Below the pieces are notes generated by a model that saw nothing but the letters and a program-made list of their open reading frames with translations, was not told the origin of the DNA and did not search any database. A program made the position numbers and the translations under genes. Positions 50,333 to 61,507 of a stretch of DNA of 61,507 bases are shown piece by piece. Source of the DNA: Pleurotus ostreatus/Saccharomyces cerevisiae fusant (taxonomy: Eukaryota > Opisthokonta); the NCBI GenBank assembly GCA_024196135.1, contig JAMQCK010000111.1:1-61507 (forward strand), written 5' to 3'. Position 1 is the first letter of the stretch; each line of letters begins with the position of its first letter.

Positions 50333-52328
50333 CGCGTTTCGGTTCGTTAAGCACGCTCTGGACGACGACGGGAGGCGCTCGGCGGCTGCCTGAGATGGAT
50401 GAGGAAGGGAAGGAAAAGTCCGGAGCAGAGTGATGGCAGCGCGGTTTTCCCCCGATCCCTTATATATCTTCACGTGAATATCCGCCGGCCAATCATACAT
50501 CACCCATTCCCCGAGCGCGTCATTTCTCTCCCCGCAACGCGCCGGCCTCACCAGCGCTGCCGTCGGTACACCGTAACGCACGTCCACTAATATTCCACCC
50601 ATTCCCGCGCGCACAACGCTCACCGCGCTTGGAAGCATGCTGGGCACCACCCTACACTCCGAGATAACCCGGCTACCCTTCTCCCGGCGTGTCGCCATAT
50701 CTTCCAGTCTCATGTGCTTCAAAGCTGGAAGTTGAGCTACCCTCAGCACTCCCAGCGTCGTCGACGTTCCCGAGCCCGCCCCATGTCGGGATGCGGCCGA
50801 ACAGTTAGGCGGGGGCGGGGCAAATGATCACTGGTGACTCACAGACGGCCTCCCGCACCTTGATCATCGTCCCTGGGCGCGGCGGGGTCAGGCGACACGA
50901 CCTTGAAGTCGGAGCTCACTGCTCTGAATCGAGCTCGCCTTCGCAGAACCATAGCCATCCTAGAAGCGCTATACGCTGCCCCCAGCACCTTGCTGATGTC
51001 GAGCGACGCGTCCACAGGTCCTTCTCGATCGGCTCAAGGCTGCTGACCATTTGTCAGGTCGGCCGCAAGCAGGGGGGCTGCGTCGATCGCTGGGGGAACT
51101 GTGGATACGCGTTTCCTGAACTCCCAAGATTGTGGGGGAATTGCACTTGCATTTTCTGAACTCCAGCGATTGCCAGCGAACTCAACCGACGTTCATGTCA
51201 GTTAACCTCGCCGATCACTCGTTGTCGACGGATTAGGAAGGAACTAGTGATCGAAAGCGTGACCATCAAAATGTGACTGTCGTCAGTCACGGTTTGACTT
51301 CAGGCCTTCGAGCCGAGCGCTTGCTTCCTTGTAGCCAGAGCCTGTTGTTCATCGACCAATTCTAAGACGCTCGCCTGACGTCTCTATCAGTATATATATA
51401 TACCTTCTTGTATTTTCTCACCCTCGCTCCCGTCTGACGACACCGGAACATCATGAAGGGATACCAGCCTCTGGAACTTTCAGTCGGTTCCAACGCGTCT
51501 ACTTCATCAACTTGGTCTCCGCTTCCTCGAGATTGGTGGCTCATCTGCTGACCAAGGTCGACCGACGACCGCGTTAACCAAGCACCTTCATTCTCGCGCT
51601 GATCCCCTTGCCATAAACGACGCCGGCGCGCCATTGTACGTAGGAGGCTCACTCAACACACCCAAAGCACAAAAAATTCGTCACGTCTAGCGTCGAATAC
51701 TGTATCTATCTACACGGTACGGAAAAGAGCAGCTGGATATAATGAACAATGAGAAGTAAACCAGCGCTGGCAATAAATATACCCCATCCCGATCCGCGGG
51801 CGCGATTGAGAGCGTAGTGTCTGAACGCGTCTGCCACGGCCCTGCGTACTCGTACTAGCTACAAAAGAAAAAGTAACAGTAAAAGCTACACAAGACATGC
51901 TCGGACAGACGCACTACGCATCGCACAGGCAGTGGCCAGCTACCGCCTGCGCGCGCGCCGACGCTATTTAAATATGTACAGTATACAGAACGAAACGCCC
52001 GCGCCGCGGTGCGCATAATAAATAGCGAGAGGGAGGGGAGGGGGTATAGGGGGTGGGGGACCGGCGCGGCGAGTGTGCGCGCGGTCGACCGGCGAGGCAG
52101 GTGTGTGCGCACAGCGGAAAAAAGACCTGCGAACGCCGGTAGGCACGACAAAATGCCGCGCCGGTGAGAAATGTTCGAGATAGTCGAGTTCGGGGTTGTC
52201 GAAAAAGCGGGTGTGGTGTGGTGTGGTGTGGTGAGTTTGTTCAATAGTCGCGGGCTACCATCCTCGTTCGGGTCCATTCATCGCGCGTCGTGCATCTATC
52301 CCCCTCCTCTCCGTGCTTGGGCTGGCAT
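50333..52328. other. Gene-poor region, aconitase promoter and ferric reductase 3' flank
   Basis: 2 kb with no supportable gene. A TATATAA on the minus strand (about 50460-50466), 128 nt from the aconitase ATG, is its probable TATA box; a CACGTG (50471-50476) is next to it. A (TA)n run lies near 51391-51404. A motif GAACTCCAGCGATT (about 51159) recurs at about 55611. A short GGTGT repeat occurs near 52210-52230. Confidence 0.4.
50460..50476 (-). promoter_or_regulatory. Aconitase TATA box with adjacent E-box
   Basis: On the minus strand CACGTG is followed 4 nt later by TATATAA, about 128 nt upstream of the aconitase start. The spacing suits a core promoter; binding of a bHLH factor is only suggested. 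Confidence 0.45.
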
Positions 52329-54348
52329 CTACCACCCAAACACCTCCTCGTGGATCTCGATTCCACCGATCTGATCCCTCCTGACCGGGTCGATCCAGCT
52401 CACGGCCTTGTTCACGTCATCCGCAAGCGCGACGGGGCCGCACACGCCGACGAGCATCCCGCACAACGCGTCCTCGTCCTTGTACCCGCGCCCGAGGCTC
52501 GCCGTCCGGCTGATCGTCGCGTCGAGCACCTTGAGCGTGCGCGGGCGACCACCGGACAAGGTAAGGCCGGGCGGGAGGGAGTTGCGGTCGAACGGCAGCT
52601 TCCCGGAAGCGCTCACGCGCGTGTAGTGCACGCTAATGTTCACCTGCGTCGTGCTCGAGGTCTGCAAGAGCGCGGTGAGTTGCGGGAGGAGCGGCGCCAA
52701 GCTCGCCGCGTCCTGAATGATCCAGATGAGCTCGAGGACCTTGACGCGCGACCGGCGCTCGAGATCGCGCTGCAGGATGTCCTGCATGCTCGCGAGCCCG
52801 AACGTGATGCCCGAGCCGCCGCACACGAACACGCCGGCCGAGTAGCTGTGGAAGATTGCGTCGCCGGGCCCGCCGTAGGGGCCCTCGAGCATGACCTTCA
52901 CCTGGCGGTCCGTGCCCGCGTCGTAGTATCCGCCGCTCTTCGCCATCTCGAACAGGCGCGTCGTCCACGTGCCCGTCTTCTTGATGAGGAGGACGAGACC
53001 TTCGTGCGAGTTGGGCGCGCTCGCGATCGTGAACGGGTGCACCTCACTCCAGCCGTAGAGGCCCATGCCGCCGGAGAGCACGCGCACGCGCATGTGCTGC
53101 CCCGCGCGCCAGCCGGTGTTGATCTGCGGGACCTCCATGCGCACGATGCCGAGCTCGGGGAGCGCGCGGAGCGTGACGGTGTGGAAGCGCGTCTTGATGA
53201 TGCGGTAGAGGTGGTCGAAGCCGTAGATGACGCAGACGGCGATGATGTAGGGAAGGAAGGTCGGCATGTGCATGTACGTCGCGGGGATGAGGACGATGAA
53301 GGCCGCGATGTGCGACCAGAGGAAGATGGTGTACCAGTTCTTGCGCCAGTAGTCAGTGGAGAGGAAGAACAGGACGTCCATGCAGATCGTCGCGACGAGG
53401 CCCCAGACGATGAAGGGCTTCTGCAGGCTCGCAGCGAAGGTGCCGGCAATAGACCATTTGTAGACTAGGGCACATCAGTGGGGTTTGCGGGTCGGAAGGG
53501 GAAGTTACTCACAGTAGCCTAGTGTGTGGATGTTGACAGCGAGAACGACCAGGCGTCCAACGAAGCGATGGATGAAGTTGAGCTAGCCAGCGCGTTAGCC
53601 ACCGCACGTGATGTTGGTGTTCAAGCTCACCTTCTCGTAGCCAATCCCAAGGAGGAGACCGATCGGGTTCGCCTTGGTGCCGAACGCAAAGACCCAGACC
53701 ATCTGGGCGACAGCGACTGCGCCCGTGCGAGCTGGCGGACAGTGGTCAGCGCGTTGCTACGGAGATATCGGGGGACCACGCACCGGGATCGCTGAAGGGG
53801 TTCGACATGTAGAACGCTGTGTACGCCATGACGGCGAACCAGATCATGCACGTCGCGACCTGGTAGAAGGAGTAGCCCGCCGTGAAGCGCCAGTGGAAGG
53901 GCGCGGTGAGGGGGCGGAAGAAGCGCGGGCAGGCCGCGAGATGGGGCGGGCAGTTGGCTGGGGGGCCGCCGGCGGCGTGCTTGTCGAGGCGCTGGATGTA
54001 CTGCGCATGCGCGTGGATGGTGTGCGAGTCGTCGGACCCGCCGTACGCAGTCTTCTCGGAAGAGTACGTCGGGCGGCGCGCGATGGAGTGATCGGCGCGG
54101 CGGCGGGTGGCGGGGAGGGCCTTGTGGGCGAAGATGTGGCCCTGGAGCCACTCGGAGGGGACGGAGAGGCGTGCGAAGAGGCGTGGCAGGCGCAGCAGCA
54201 CCAGCACGCCGAGGAGGGCGAGGAGAACGATGTTCGCATGCCAGAGGAGCAGCGGGACGTTCACCTCGGGCCCCTCAGCGTGAGCGGCGGCACCTTTGGC
54301 CGCCGCTGCGCTCGCGGTCCCGTTGGACGCAGATTGTGTTGCAGACAT
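52329..54348 (-). CDS. Ferric reductase-like transmembrane protein
   Basis: Plasma-membrane flavocytochrome of the FRE family that reduces Fe(III) for uptake. The N-terminal TM is VPLLLWHANIVLLALLGVLV. The ferric-reductase domain holds two haem pairs with 13-14 residue spacing: IHRFVGRLVVLAVNIH, and SHIAAFIVLIPATYMH. The FAD-binding domain shows HPFTIASAP, and the NADPH site CGGSGITFGLASMQDI. The C-terminus reads CGPVALADDVNKAV to EIHEEVFGW. The start at 54348 (MSATQSASNGTASAAAAKG) has no cleavable signal; the first TM would act as anchor. Five exons; the last exon is about 1.1 kb. Metal specificity (iron or copper) cannot be told. Confidence 0.92.
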
Positions 54349-57300
54349 GGCGTTGACGTTGGATTTGGTGGGGGAGAGCGTGAAGGAGTGTACAGCTTAG
54401 GAGACAACGAATGAACCCGGGCGAAATGGGCGTCCGAGAACGCAAAAGCAGACCGCGACCACGGCGGCGCACCACAAAGACGAAGGGGGAGATGAAGGAG
54501 AGAAGAAAGAGGGGTTCGTGCTCGTCGTGATGACCGTTCCTTTTGAGTTCCGCGCCGCGCAGCACCTCCCCGATAGATCTCCAGATCTCGCACGTGCAAA
54601 ATTGAACCGGCCCTTTCCTCCTGCCACCACAATGTGCCTGCCGCGACCCGCATCGCGACGGCCTGGAGACGGCCATCCACAGACAAACTTCCCCGCGCGG
54701 CCGTATTCAGAAATACACACAGCCTGTCCGACACGCCGCGAGCGCCTGCGAGAAGCTTCGCGGCAGCATCTGCCTCTTCATCTCGTCTCAACGGGGCACC
54801 TCGGCGACAGTACAGTCCCCCCTTAGCTAGGACCTCTCTACACGCGGATATGACCTCGATAGAGACTATGAAGAAGGGCAGGTAGCCACCTGCCACGGAG
54901 CTTTGTCCCATTGTTCGTCCGCTCGACCTCTCTAAACCCGCTCGGCCTCTTTGACTTCATTCTCGCGCTCAGCTTCGACCTCGACTGTGGCGCGTCCTCA
55001 AACAGCACGCCAACCCCTTCCGAACACAATCCACACTTCCTCGAAGGATGGGACGCGGACGGGCGCAGGGTGCGGCGGCCATACCCAATCAACAGAGTCG
55101 ACAGACGCGCCATCAACAGTGTCCTGACGCCGACGCGCTCTCATGACTCTGATGCTCCCCTTCGCACAATCGCGCTAGCGCCAGTGATCGCGACGCCGAC
55201 ACAGGAGTTGGAGGAAAGCATGCTATACGCGCGGCAAAGAGGAAGACTGCATGCGAATGTGGGAAGGTGGATGCGGCGAAGACGTTGTGTTTGGCCGAAG
55301 ACGACACGAACGTTTCGTCTTTTCATCCATTGAATTCTCTTGTCTGGTCTGCCCTTGTCGACGCGGTCGCTCCCCCGGTGGCGCAGGAGATGGTCTTTCT
55401 TTGGTCGATTCAAAGGGTCTACGTGGTTATCTCTGTGATGCAAGTAGCCGCAAAGTCACTTCGCGCGACAGCACAGCGCTCTCCAGGCTCACACTTGAGC
55501 GCTTGAGCTTACATGACAGCTACGCGTAGCCAATTCCGTGGTAATCGTCCTCAATCAGCAGACAAACTCTAAAGTGATCGGACGTTGGAACTCCACGGTT
55601 TTGCACGGAACTCCAGCGATTTGGGATTCGCTGAGTTCCGTTTTAATCCTGGGTGTTCCCTACCCACTGAACACGCGCGAATAGGACCTTGATATCGCTC
55701 GCTCTAACGTGTGGCTTTGTCTCGCTCTCGGCTCTCTCGAATCTTGGTCGGCGCAACAGCCTTGTCCTGCTACTTGGGCTCGATTCTTGTCGTCATTTGG
55801 TGACGCTGCGTCGACGCTTTTCAATTATAGCTTTTTCGAACAATTTGCCGTACTTCTTGCTCTCCGCCGATGCATCGCTACAATTTCCCCAGCCTCTGCT
55901 TCCGGACGTCTGTTTGCCCTCATGGACGTCCAGTCTATGGACGTCTTGCTTCCTAAGCGGCCGATTGACATCGAAATTTCGAAGTGTTGCGGCCTGCTAC
56001 AGTACACCGGCTTGAATTGTTCCTGATGTCAACGTCAATGTCAACATTGCCTCGTCGATCCTCTACCGCGGTCCTCTTTGACGTTCCTGTCCAGTGTCGA
56101 TTCCTCCGCGATGGCAGTCGGGGAATAAGTTGGACGGCGCTGGCATAGACGGCGATATTCCTCCGAACTTAGGTCCTCAGCAGATGGCACTCCGACTTCC
56201 GAACCCTCACCAGGAGTCAGGAGAGCGACCTGGAGCCTCTCGCCTGCTTGGCGTCCCTCGAGTCGCGCCGATGACTGCAATTTCCTTACGCCTACAGAGG
56301 TCGCCTAGCGCTCTTAGCCTCCCGCGGTCCTTCGCTCCAAGATCATATTCTCGTCAAGCTGGTTGATTGTCTTTTCGTGCTCGCAATCGCGTCACTACCC
56401 TCGCTGACGGTCGTCCCTCAACTTGAACTTCCTTGTGATGAGTGTTCATGAACCTTCGCAGTCCACTCGACCCTCCCTGTGTCATCGATCTCTGACGCCC
56501 ATGCGCGTCCCGGGACTTGTGAAGTTCGTCGCCATCTCTCAATGACGGTCGTCAGCTCGATGTACATATACCGCACGCGTGTTCTGCAAGTCCAGGCGTG
56601 TTCTACAATTATAGACACTGTTCCTTGCGCTGTCATTGGTTTGTCTGCGTCGTCGCCCACGGTCCTTTCATCATCACTTCGTCCCTTGCGCTGTCGTGAA
56701 GCCTTCCTCCCGAGGTCGGTCCGCACGTCCATCTTCAGGCTTGCCAGCGGCGAGCTCCGTCCCTTCCCACATCCCCTTTCGGTACTTCCCGCTCTCGACA
56801 TTCGAATCCGTTCCGCAGCGTCGGGTGGCGACCCGACGAAGAGGGTCCATAATCTTCATTAGACTGTATTTGCAACGGGGTTTTTTGGGCTTTTTCCCGT
56901 TTTGCTAGCGGGCACCTGCCATATTCGGTCGACCTTTGTCGCCCAGTCCTCTCCCTTCCCCTCCGAATTTCGCTGCGAAACTTGGCATATGAATTCATTT
57001 CTACGTCAGATGTTTGTGTGATTTTTCTCGAGGGCACTCAAAGACGAAGAGCTTGCGCGGAGGCGGGAGGATGGGGTCGTGGGAATATTTTGCTAGCAGG
57101 GCTGCAAATACACTCTATTGCATTCGGCATCAGGATCTGCGCCCTCTTCGTCCGCATCGTCGGGCTCCATCGCAATTCGCAGATCCTTCCACTACCCTGG
57201 ATACTCACCCCAGGTCGATTCTCATCAGTCCCCGACGCCGCACATACAGTAGCTTACCCCCATCCGAAACGTGACCCCCCAGCGAAACAGCTCGGATTGT

Positions 57301-58331
57301 CCACCTTTCTGGCCACCGGACAGTCTGAGAACTTACGTACGAACTCCTTCCTATATTTTCGATGACTATTATGAGTTTTAGAACGAATGGGCATGGTTAA
57401 GGCAGCCAGATATGCGAGAAAGGTGTCGCCCGGGATCATCGTGTCGAGAACGGTGAGTTCCCTCCATTTAGGACGGACGAAAGCTCGTAAGGCCGCCAAA
57501 TCTTGTGTACGCACTGGGCTAAGATGTACAATTACCGCAACGTTTTAAAAGTGTAGAGAAAGTATGTCTCCGGGCGTCAGTGCGCCATTGTTTCGCTAGG
57601 GGGTACGACCGGCATTTGCCGGTTATAACAAGTCCTTGCGTTTCCTCGTTGTCCTGCACTCCGACGCCTCTGAAAATATACATACACATATATCTCACCA
57701 ATCTCAACAGACGTACGAGGTTGAGGCAGAAGAGAGTAGCATTTGCTGTCACAAATAAGCGAATACGCGGATGTGTTTCGGATGGGGGTAAGCTACTGTA
57801 TACTGCACTTTCTCCAGTCGGACGCCAACAAGGGACGCCTCTCGGGGATGTGCGGCTTACAGGTTGTCATACAATATTATATGTGGGCAGTCCGGAGCCT
57901 GATAGCAGCACCCGCGAGTCCAATGCGATCGCGTTCATCGCACGCCCGCAGAAGCAGACCACCTTCGTCAGTTGGACATCCAGCGCAACAGCTCATCTCG
58001 GCGCTAGCGCAACGGAGGCCCAATCTTCTGCGCTATCGCGCGTGCATTGTATCGGGATCTTCGAACCTCGATACGCTGGCGCGCTTCTCCATCTTCCCGC
58101 ATCTCACGCAAGAGGGGATCGTTCACGAGACGGCCTTTTTACAAAGGAACAGACGGACATCTCGACGGGAATGAATTAGGTCTGTCGTGTAAGTAGAGTA
58201 AGGTAAGTAGCAGTCTGCAGAATATGCGGCACATCGATTCAAAAGAAGTTCGACGACACGCTCGAGCTCCTCCTTTCAACACCCCTCTGCATCGCCTAGC
58301 CCCCAGCGCACTGAATCGGCCTCGAATCCCT
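54349..58331. other. 4-kb gene-poor region
   Basis: No convincing gene. The first part is the ferric reductase promoter. Several frames of 80-220 codons exist but conflict with one another. The most protein-like are a plus-strand stretch at about 55230-55506, containing HPLNSLVWSALVDAVAPPVA, and a minus-strand stretch at about 57370-57500, containing LTVLDTMIPGDTFLAYLAAL. Neither has supporting exons that I could find. Base composition is more even and codon-like structure weaker than in the flanking genes. It may hold decayed genes, unknown short genes or non-coding RNA. Confidence 0.4.
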
Positions 58332-59827
58332 TTATTCCTTCATCGTCTCTAGCACATGCGCCGCCCTATTGACCTTTTCCTGCGTGAGCATCGGCGACGC
58401 CAGGTTAAAGATGCCATCGGGCTTCTCTTCCATGTCCGCTGCCCTCACGCGCCGTTTGTGCACCGGGTGGCCCGAGCAGCTGGACATATGCCGCTTTTGC
58501 GACGATTCTCGAGAGAACTCGGTCCCACACGCCATGCAGAAACTTTCGTTGTACCCTTCGACGTGCGTGAGGGCATGCTTGGTCCAGCCGGTCCCGCTGT
58601 CGCGGATGTGTTTGAGGCACCGGAGGTCGGTGTTCAGTCGGTTTTTTTCTCTGCGCTCTTTAATCACAGGGTGATCCTCTGTGTACTTATAGAGACAGAT
58701 GTGGACCTGGACTTTCGGTTCGCCTTCGCGATCCTTTTTCTTGGTGGAAGTGTTCTCGACGATGGGGAAGTTGGGGACGAGTTTCCAGCGCACGTAGCGC
58801 TCCTGCGTCTCGCGGTAGAGGGTGAGGAGTTGCGCGGCGGCGTCAGCGGGGGTGTACTTGTGGCCGGTGCGTCGGCGCTTATTGCTTGTGGTGCCGCTGT
58901 CGCTATTGGCGCTGGTGGACGCGGAGGTTGTAGCAGGTGAGAGGGAGCGCGCACGCTTTAGTCCGTGTGACGCAGTTGTGTTATGGCGCCTCCGCTTCCG
59001 GCCGCGGGGCTTGGTGCACCCGCGACGCTGCCTCGTCGTTGGTGGCTGGTACTCGTCGCCTGAGTCGGCTTCGTCCTGCTCGGGGGTATAATCGTCGACC
59101 TCCTCGGGTACGCGCGTATGGACTTCTCGGGGAACGTATTCGTCGGGCGCGCCAGAGGTGTGATCATCGATCGTGTACGAAGGGGTGTTGACCTCGTCAG
59201 CGGCGTGAACCGCGGCGTCCAAGTGAGAGCCCTTGGAACAGGTAGAGCCGGAATCCAAGCCAGCCGAGCTGCAGGAGTTATTGCTGGAGGAGCTGGGCGA
59301 ATCGAAGGGACTGCTTTGTGCCCGCGATGTGCTGCGTTCGTAGTAGCTGCTAGGGCTGTCGTCGGGGCCTTGCTTGCCCTTGGCCGGAGGAGCGAAGCTG
59401 AAGCTGAAGGTCTCGTATTCCTCGCTGCCATCGTCGATTTCGCCTTCAGCGTCGGCGTCGTCATCGAGATCGCCACCACCGTCTGGCAACGCCTTGTCGT
59501 GTTCTTTCGGAGCCACTCCACTGGCGACGTCGTCAGGGTCATCCCAAGCGCCATTCTCCAGATCGGCCAGCCACGGGAATGCCTCGCTGTCGATTGCGCA
59601 TAGCGAGTCGATGCGAACGAAGCTGGGGAGGCACAGGTCGGCGGTGCTGTCAAGGACGGGGCAGTCGACGCCGTGGCCGAATTCTGGTTCCGTGGGCGGT
59701 GGCGTCGACGAGAGAGGCAGCATGCCGAGTTTAATGCGGTACCAGTAGTCCTGGACAGACAAGGCGTCAGCGGAAGCTCTTCGACAATGAGCTGCATACG
59801 CACCGCGTTTGCGACGGGGTAAGACAT
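58332..59827 (-). CDS. Zinc-finger family copy C
   Basis: Paralogue of the genes at 7067 and 42639. The leader exon MSYPVANA is followed by an intron of about 53 nt (GTGCGT ... GTCCAG) and then DYWYRIKLGMLPLSSTPPPT, the same intron place as in copy A. An acidic stretch (DLDDDADAEGEIDDGSEEYE), a Ser-rich part and DSGDEYQPPTTRQRRG come next. Then follow a basic KPRGRKRRRHN, a helix (TPADAAAQLLTLYRETQERY), and two zinc-binding units: C-x11-W-x2-H-x3-H (TGWTKHALTH), and CMACGTEFSRESSQKRH then MSSC. The C-terminal TQEKVNRAAHVLETMKE matches copy A's VNNAAHATESLEA. It is intact and the longest copy (about 480 residues). A TATATTTA on the minus strand (59973-59980) may be its TATA box. Function unknown. 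Confidence 0.75.
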
Positions 59828-61155
59828 GGTAGAGCGGTTGTTGTATAGGGCGAGCATAGTGCAGGCGATGTTTGGATGCGCAAACGGTGAGAGGAAACGT
59901 GGTCGACGAAGTGGTCGATGCAGTGGCGGGCGACGCGTAGATGGGAAAGAAAGGGAGGTGGCTTTGGGCCCATAAATATATCCTCTGACCAGGCAACGAC
60001 GGTCTATGTTCCTGCATGATAGCGCCGAGGGCTTGACATGCCCACTTGCAAAAAGGAATGCGTTTATGACCCGGATATAAGTCAGATGCCTGTTGGAATG
60101 TTGCGTTCGTAGGTTTTAGTTTCCGCCCCCTTCCTCTTCAGCCTCAGCGTCGATATTGTACCCCGCCAATATTCCAGTCCGTCATCCCCGCTCGCCTATT
60201 GGCCCACATTAGGAAGCCATTGTTGGGCACTGAATGAGGAAGCCCTCCGGCAAGCACGCGGCGGGCATTCTTGTGATCTCCCATTGCGCGGGGTTAACAG
60301 GCGACCCGACCATCTGGGACCAAGGCGCGATCGGAGCTGGCGACGACTGAAAGGACAGTCGGAGATAGATTGAAAGGATCGCAATCGACAAAGCAATTCC
60401 GCAGTGGAGATCGAATGGAGTGCCAAGACCGACGTTTTGTTGTTGCAATTCAACGCGTCGCGTCTGCGCGTCAAATATGGAGGTGGTCAGCACACCGCGG
60501 GTCAGAGCTCAAGGTGACTCACCTACCTACCGATTCCCAGCTATTCTCTCCTTTACCACTTTCCCTCGCGCAAGACGATGCGTGGCTACTTGGTGGGCAA
60601 CCTGGTTCTTTTGTGCATGTCCGGATTTAAAGGATGCAGCCTTCGCAGAGAACAAAGAATACTTTCAATCCAAGATAACCTCCTGGTTTTCTGGAATAAT
60701 TCCGGCCGGCGATGCACAGGCATGGTGCCCCAGTCCACGGACGTTCGCTTCAAAAGACAACAATTTCCCAAACGGGAAGGCGGGTCATGCACGCCCTCAG
60801 AGACAAACAATGCACAACATTGCCGCCCCCATTGTACGAATAAACTCATGAGGGTAGGCACATAAGGTGGTTAGAGACCTCTAAGAAGTAGATCTAAAAG
60901 CGAATAGATTGCATTGCAAGCAGGTATAAGACCGCACCGCTTAGGGTACAGAAAATATAGGAGAAGATACACGTATGTGAATACATAGTCGTGCCGGGAA
61001 CCGTTCGTCGTTTATTATGCTTCTCTGCGTCTTCTTGTCGTATGGATGTGCATCGCGGTCGGGCAGCCCTTGACTGTCACACCCACGACACACCTCCAAC
61101 GCCTGACCTGCACCTTCGCCGCCCCCCGAGGAGATATGGGCTCGCACCCTCCCCC
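59828..61155. other. Intergenic, copy C promoter and downstream of the right-edge gene
   Basis: 1.3 kb without a supportable gene. A plus-strand frame at 60420-60851 ends in a fairly protein-like stretch (FSGIIPAGDAQAWCPSPRTF), but nothing around it supports a gene. The box shared by copies A and B was not found upstream of copy C. Confidence 0.4.
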
Positions 61156-61507
61156 TCACCAGAACGCGTCTATTGGGCGCCCTGCAGCGAAGTCCTCCCC
61201 GCAGCCGGCGAGCGCGGAGGCCCATCCACCGTCGACGAAGGCGCTGCGGGAGTCCCCGATGTCGAGGACATTCTGGCCGCCCACGTCGAGCGCGCTATGG
61301 CTGCCCGCGTCGACAGCGTTGCGGTTACCCCCAACGCCGAACGCGTCCCGAAAGCTCTGCACCGAGCTTGCGCCCGACGACGAGGAGCTCGACGACGACC
61401 GGCTGCGCATTAGGTCGGGCACAGCGGATAGGTGGGGGTGGTACATCGGGTCCGACGGCATGGGAGGCATCGAGTCCTGCGGCATAGAGGGCATGCCGTC
61501 CGAGTAC
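61156..61507 (-). CDS. 3' end of an unknown Ser/Gly/Asp-rich gene (partial)
   Basis: The frame is open from the right edge to a stop at 61156. It encodes a Met/Pro-rich start of the visible part (PQDSMPPMPSDPMYHP), a polyserine run, and an imprecise repeat of small-residue units (NAVDAG, SALDVGG, NVLDIG, SAFVDGG). It ends in GRPIDAFW. Such low-complexity tails occur in fungal regulators, but no domain is visible here, so no function is given. The 5' part lies outside the window. Confidence 0.55.
   Translation of the reverse strand, partial: YSDGMPSMPQDSMPPMPSDPMYHPHLSAVPDLMRSRSSSSSSSSGASSVQSFRDAFGVGGNRNAVDAGSHSALDVGGQNVLDIGDSRSAFVDGGWASALAGCGEDFAAGRPIDAFW

Noticed and set aside
51391..51660. 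TATA-like run followed by a 33-codon plus-strand frame
   Set aside because: A (TA)n stretch can occur by chance, and the frame is too short and without homologue or splice context.
54261..54911. 216-codon minus-strand frame overlapping the ferric reductase start
   Set aside because: It runs through the promoter and into the first exon in a different frame from the clear ferric reductase sequence; composition is low-complexity Arg/Ser/Pro.

Overview
The window is nuclear DNA from a filamentous basidiomycete, most likely an agaricomycete (mushroom or polypore type). The evidence is dense genes with many 45-60 nt introns (GTRNGT donors, CTRAC-type branch points, YAG acceptors), GC-rich exons, a DUF6535 membrane protein and a PriA-like secreted protein (both known from basidiomycetes), and a one-piece pentafunctional AROM gene. 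I saw no tRNA, rRNA, CRISPR array or intact transposon.

Layout, left to right: an open minus-strand frame runs off the left edge (1-442, weak). A monocarboxylate-type MFS transporter (946-3687, +) and a FAD-dependent oxidoreductase of the DAO family (4497-6315, +) follow. Next are zinc-finger family copy A (7067-8336, +, frame broken), an aminoglycoside-phosphotransferase-like protein without a recognisable catalytic core (8795-9937, -), and AROM/ARO1 (10347-17059, -). After that come an LRR/RNI-like protein (17760-21661, -), a Sae2/Ctp1/CtIP DNA-repair protein (21907-24536, -), and a mitochondrial-type HMG-box protein (24819-26023, -) that shares a 253-bp divergent promoter with Mediator subunit 8 (26277-27590, +). 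A PriA-like secreted protein (28043-30349, -), a BCP1/BCCIP family protein (31458-32917, +) and a DUF6535 membrane protein (34126-37590, +) follow. The right part holds two weak small minus-strand candidates (37984-38942), a type II NADH dehydrogenase (39396-41511, +), zinc-finger copy B (42639-43976, +), a Delta9 fatty-acid desaturase with a C-terminal cytochrome b5 domain (44738-46548, -), mitochondrial aconitase (47669-50332, -), a ferric reductase (52329-54348, -), zinc-finger copy C (58332-59827, -) and the 3' end of an unknown gene (61156-61507, -). Between 54.3 and 58.3 kb I find no convincing gene.

Most genes are unrelated housekeeping functions: aromatic amino-acid synthesis, the TCA cycle, respiration, lipid desaturation, transcription and DNA repair. 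They do not form a pathway cluster. What stands out lies between and within them. There are three dispersed paralogues of an unrecognised acidic, double-zinc-finger protein family. They share a phase-0 intron after a short leader exon, and two of them share a box about 250 bp upstream. Four introns carry tandem repeats directly before the 3' splice site, and in two of these nearly every unit carries a branch-point-like motif. A GCGCATATA motif recurs in eight introns of three unrelated genes. The desaturase has a 12-nt microexon inside its first histidine box. Spans given for genes run from start codon to stop codon and include introns.
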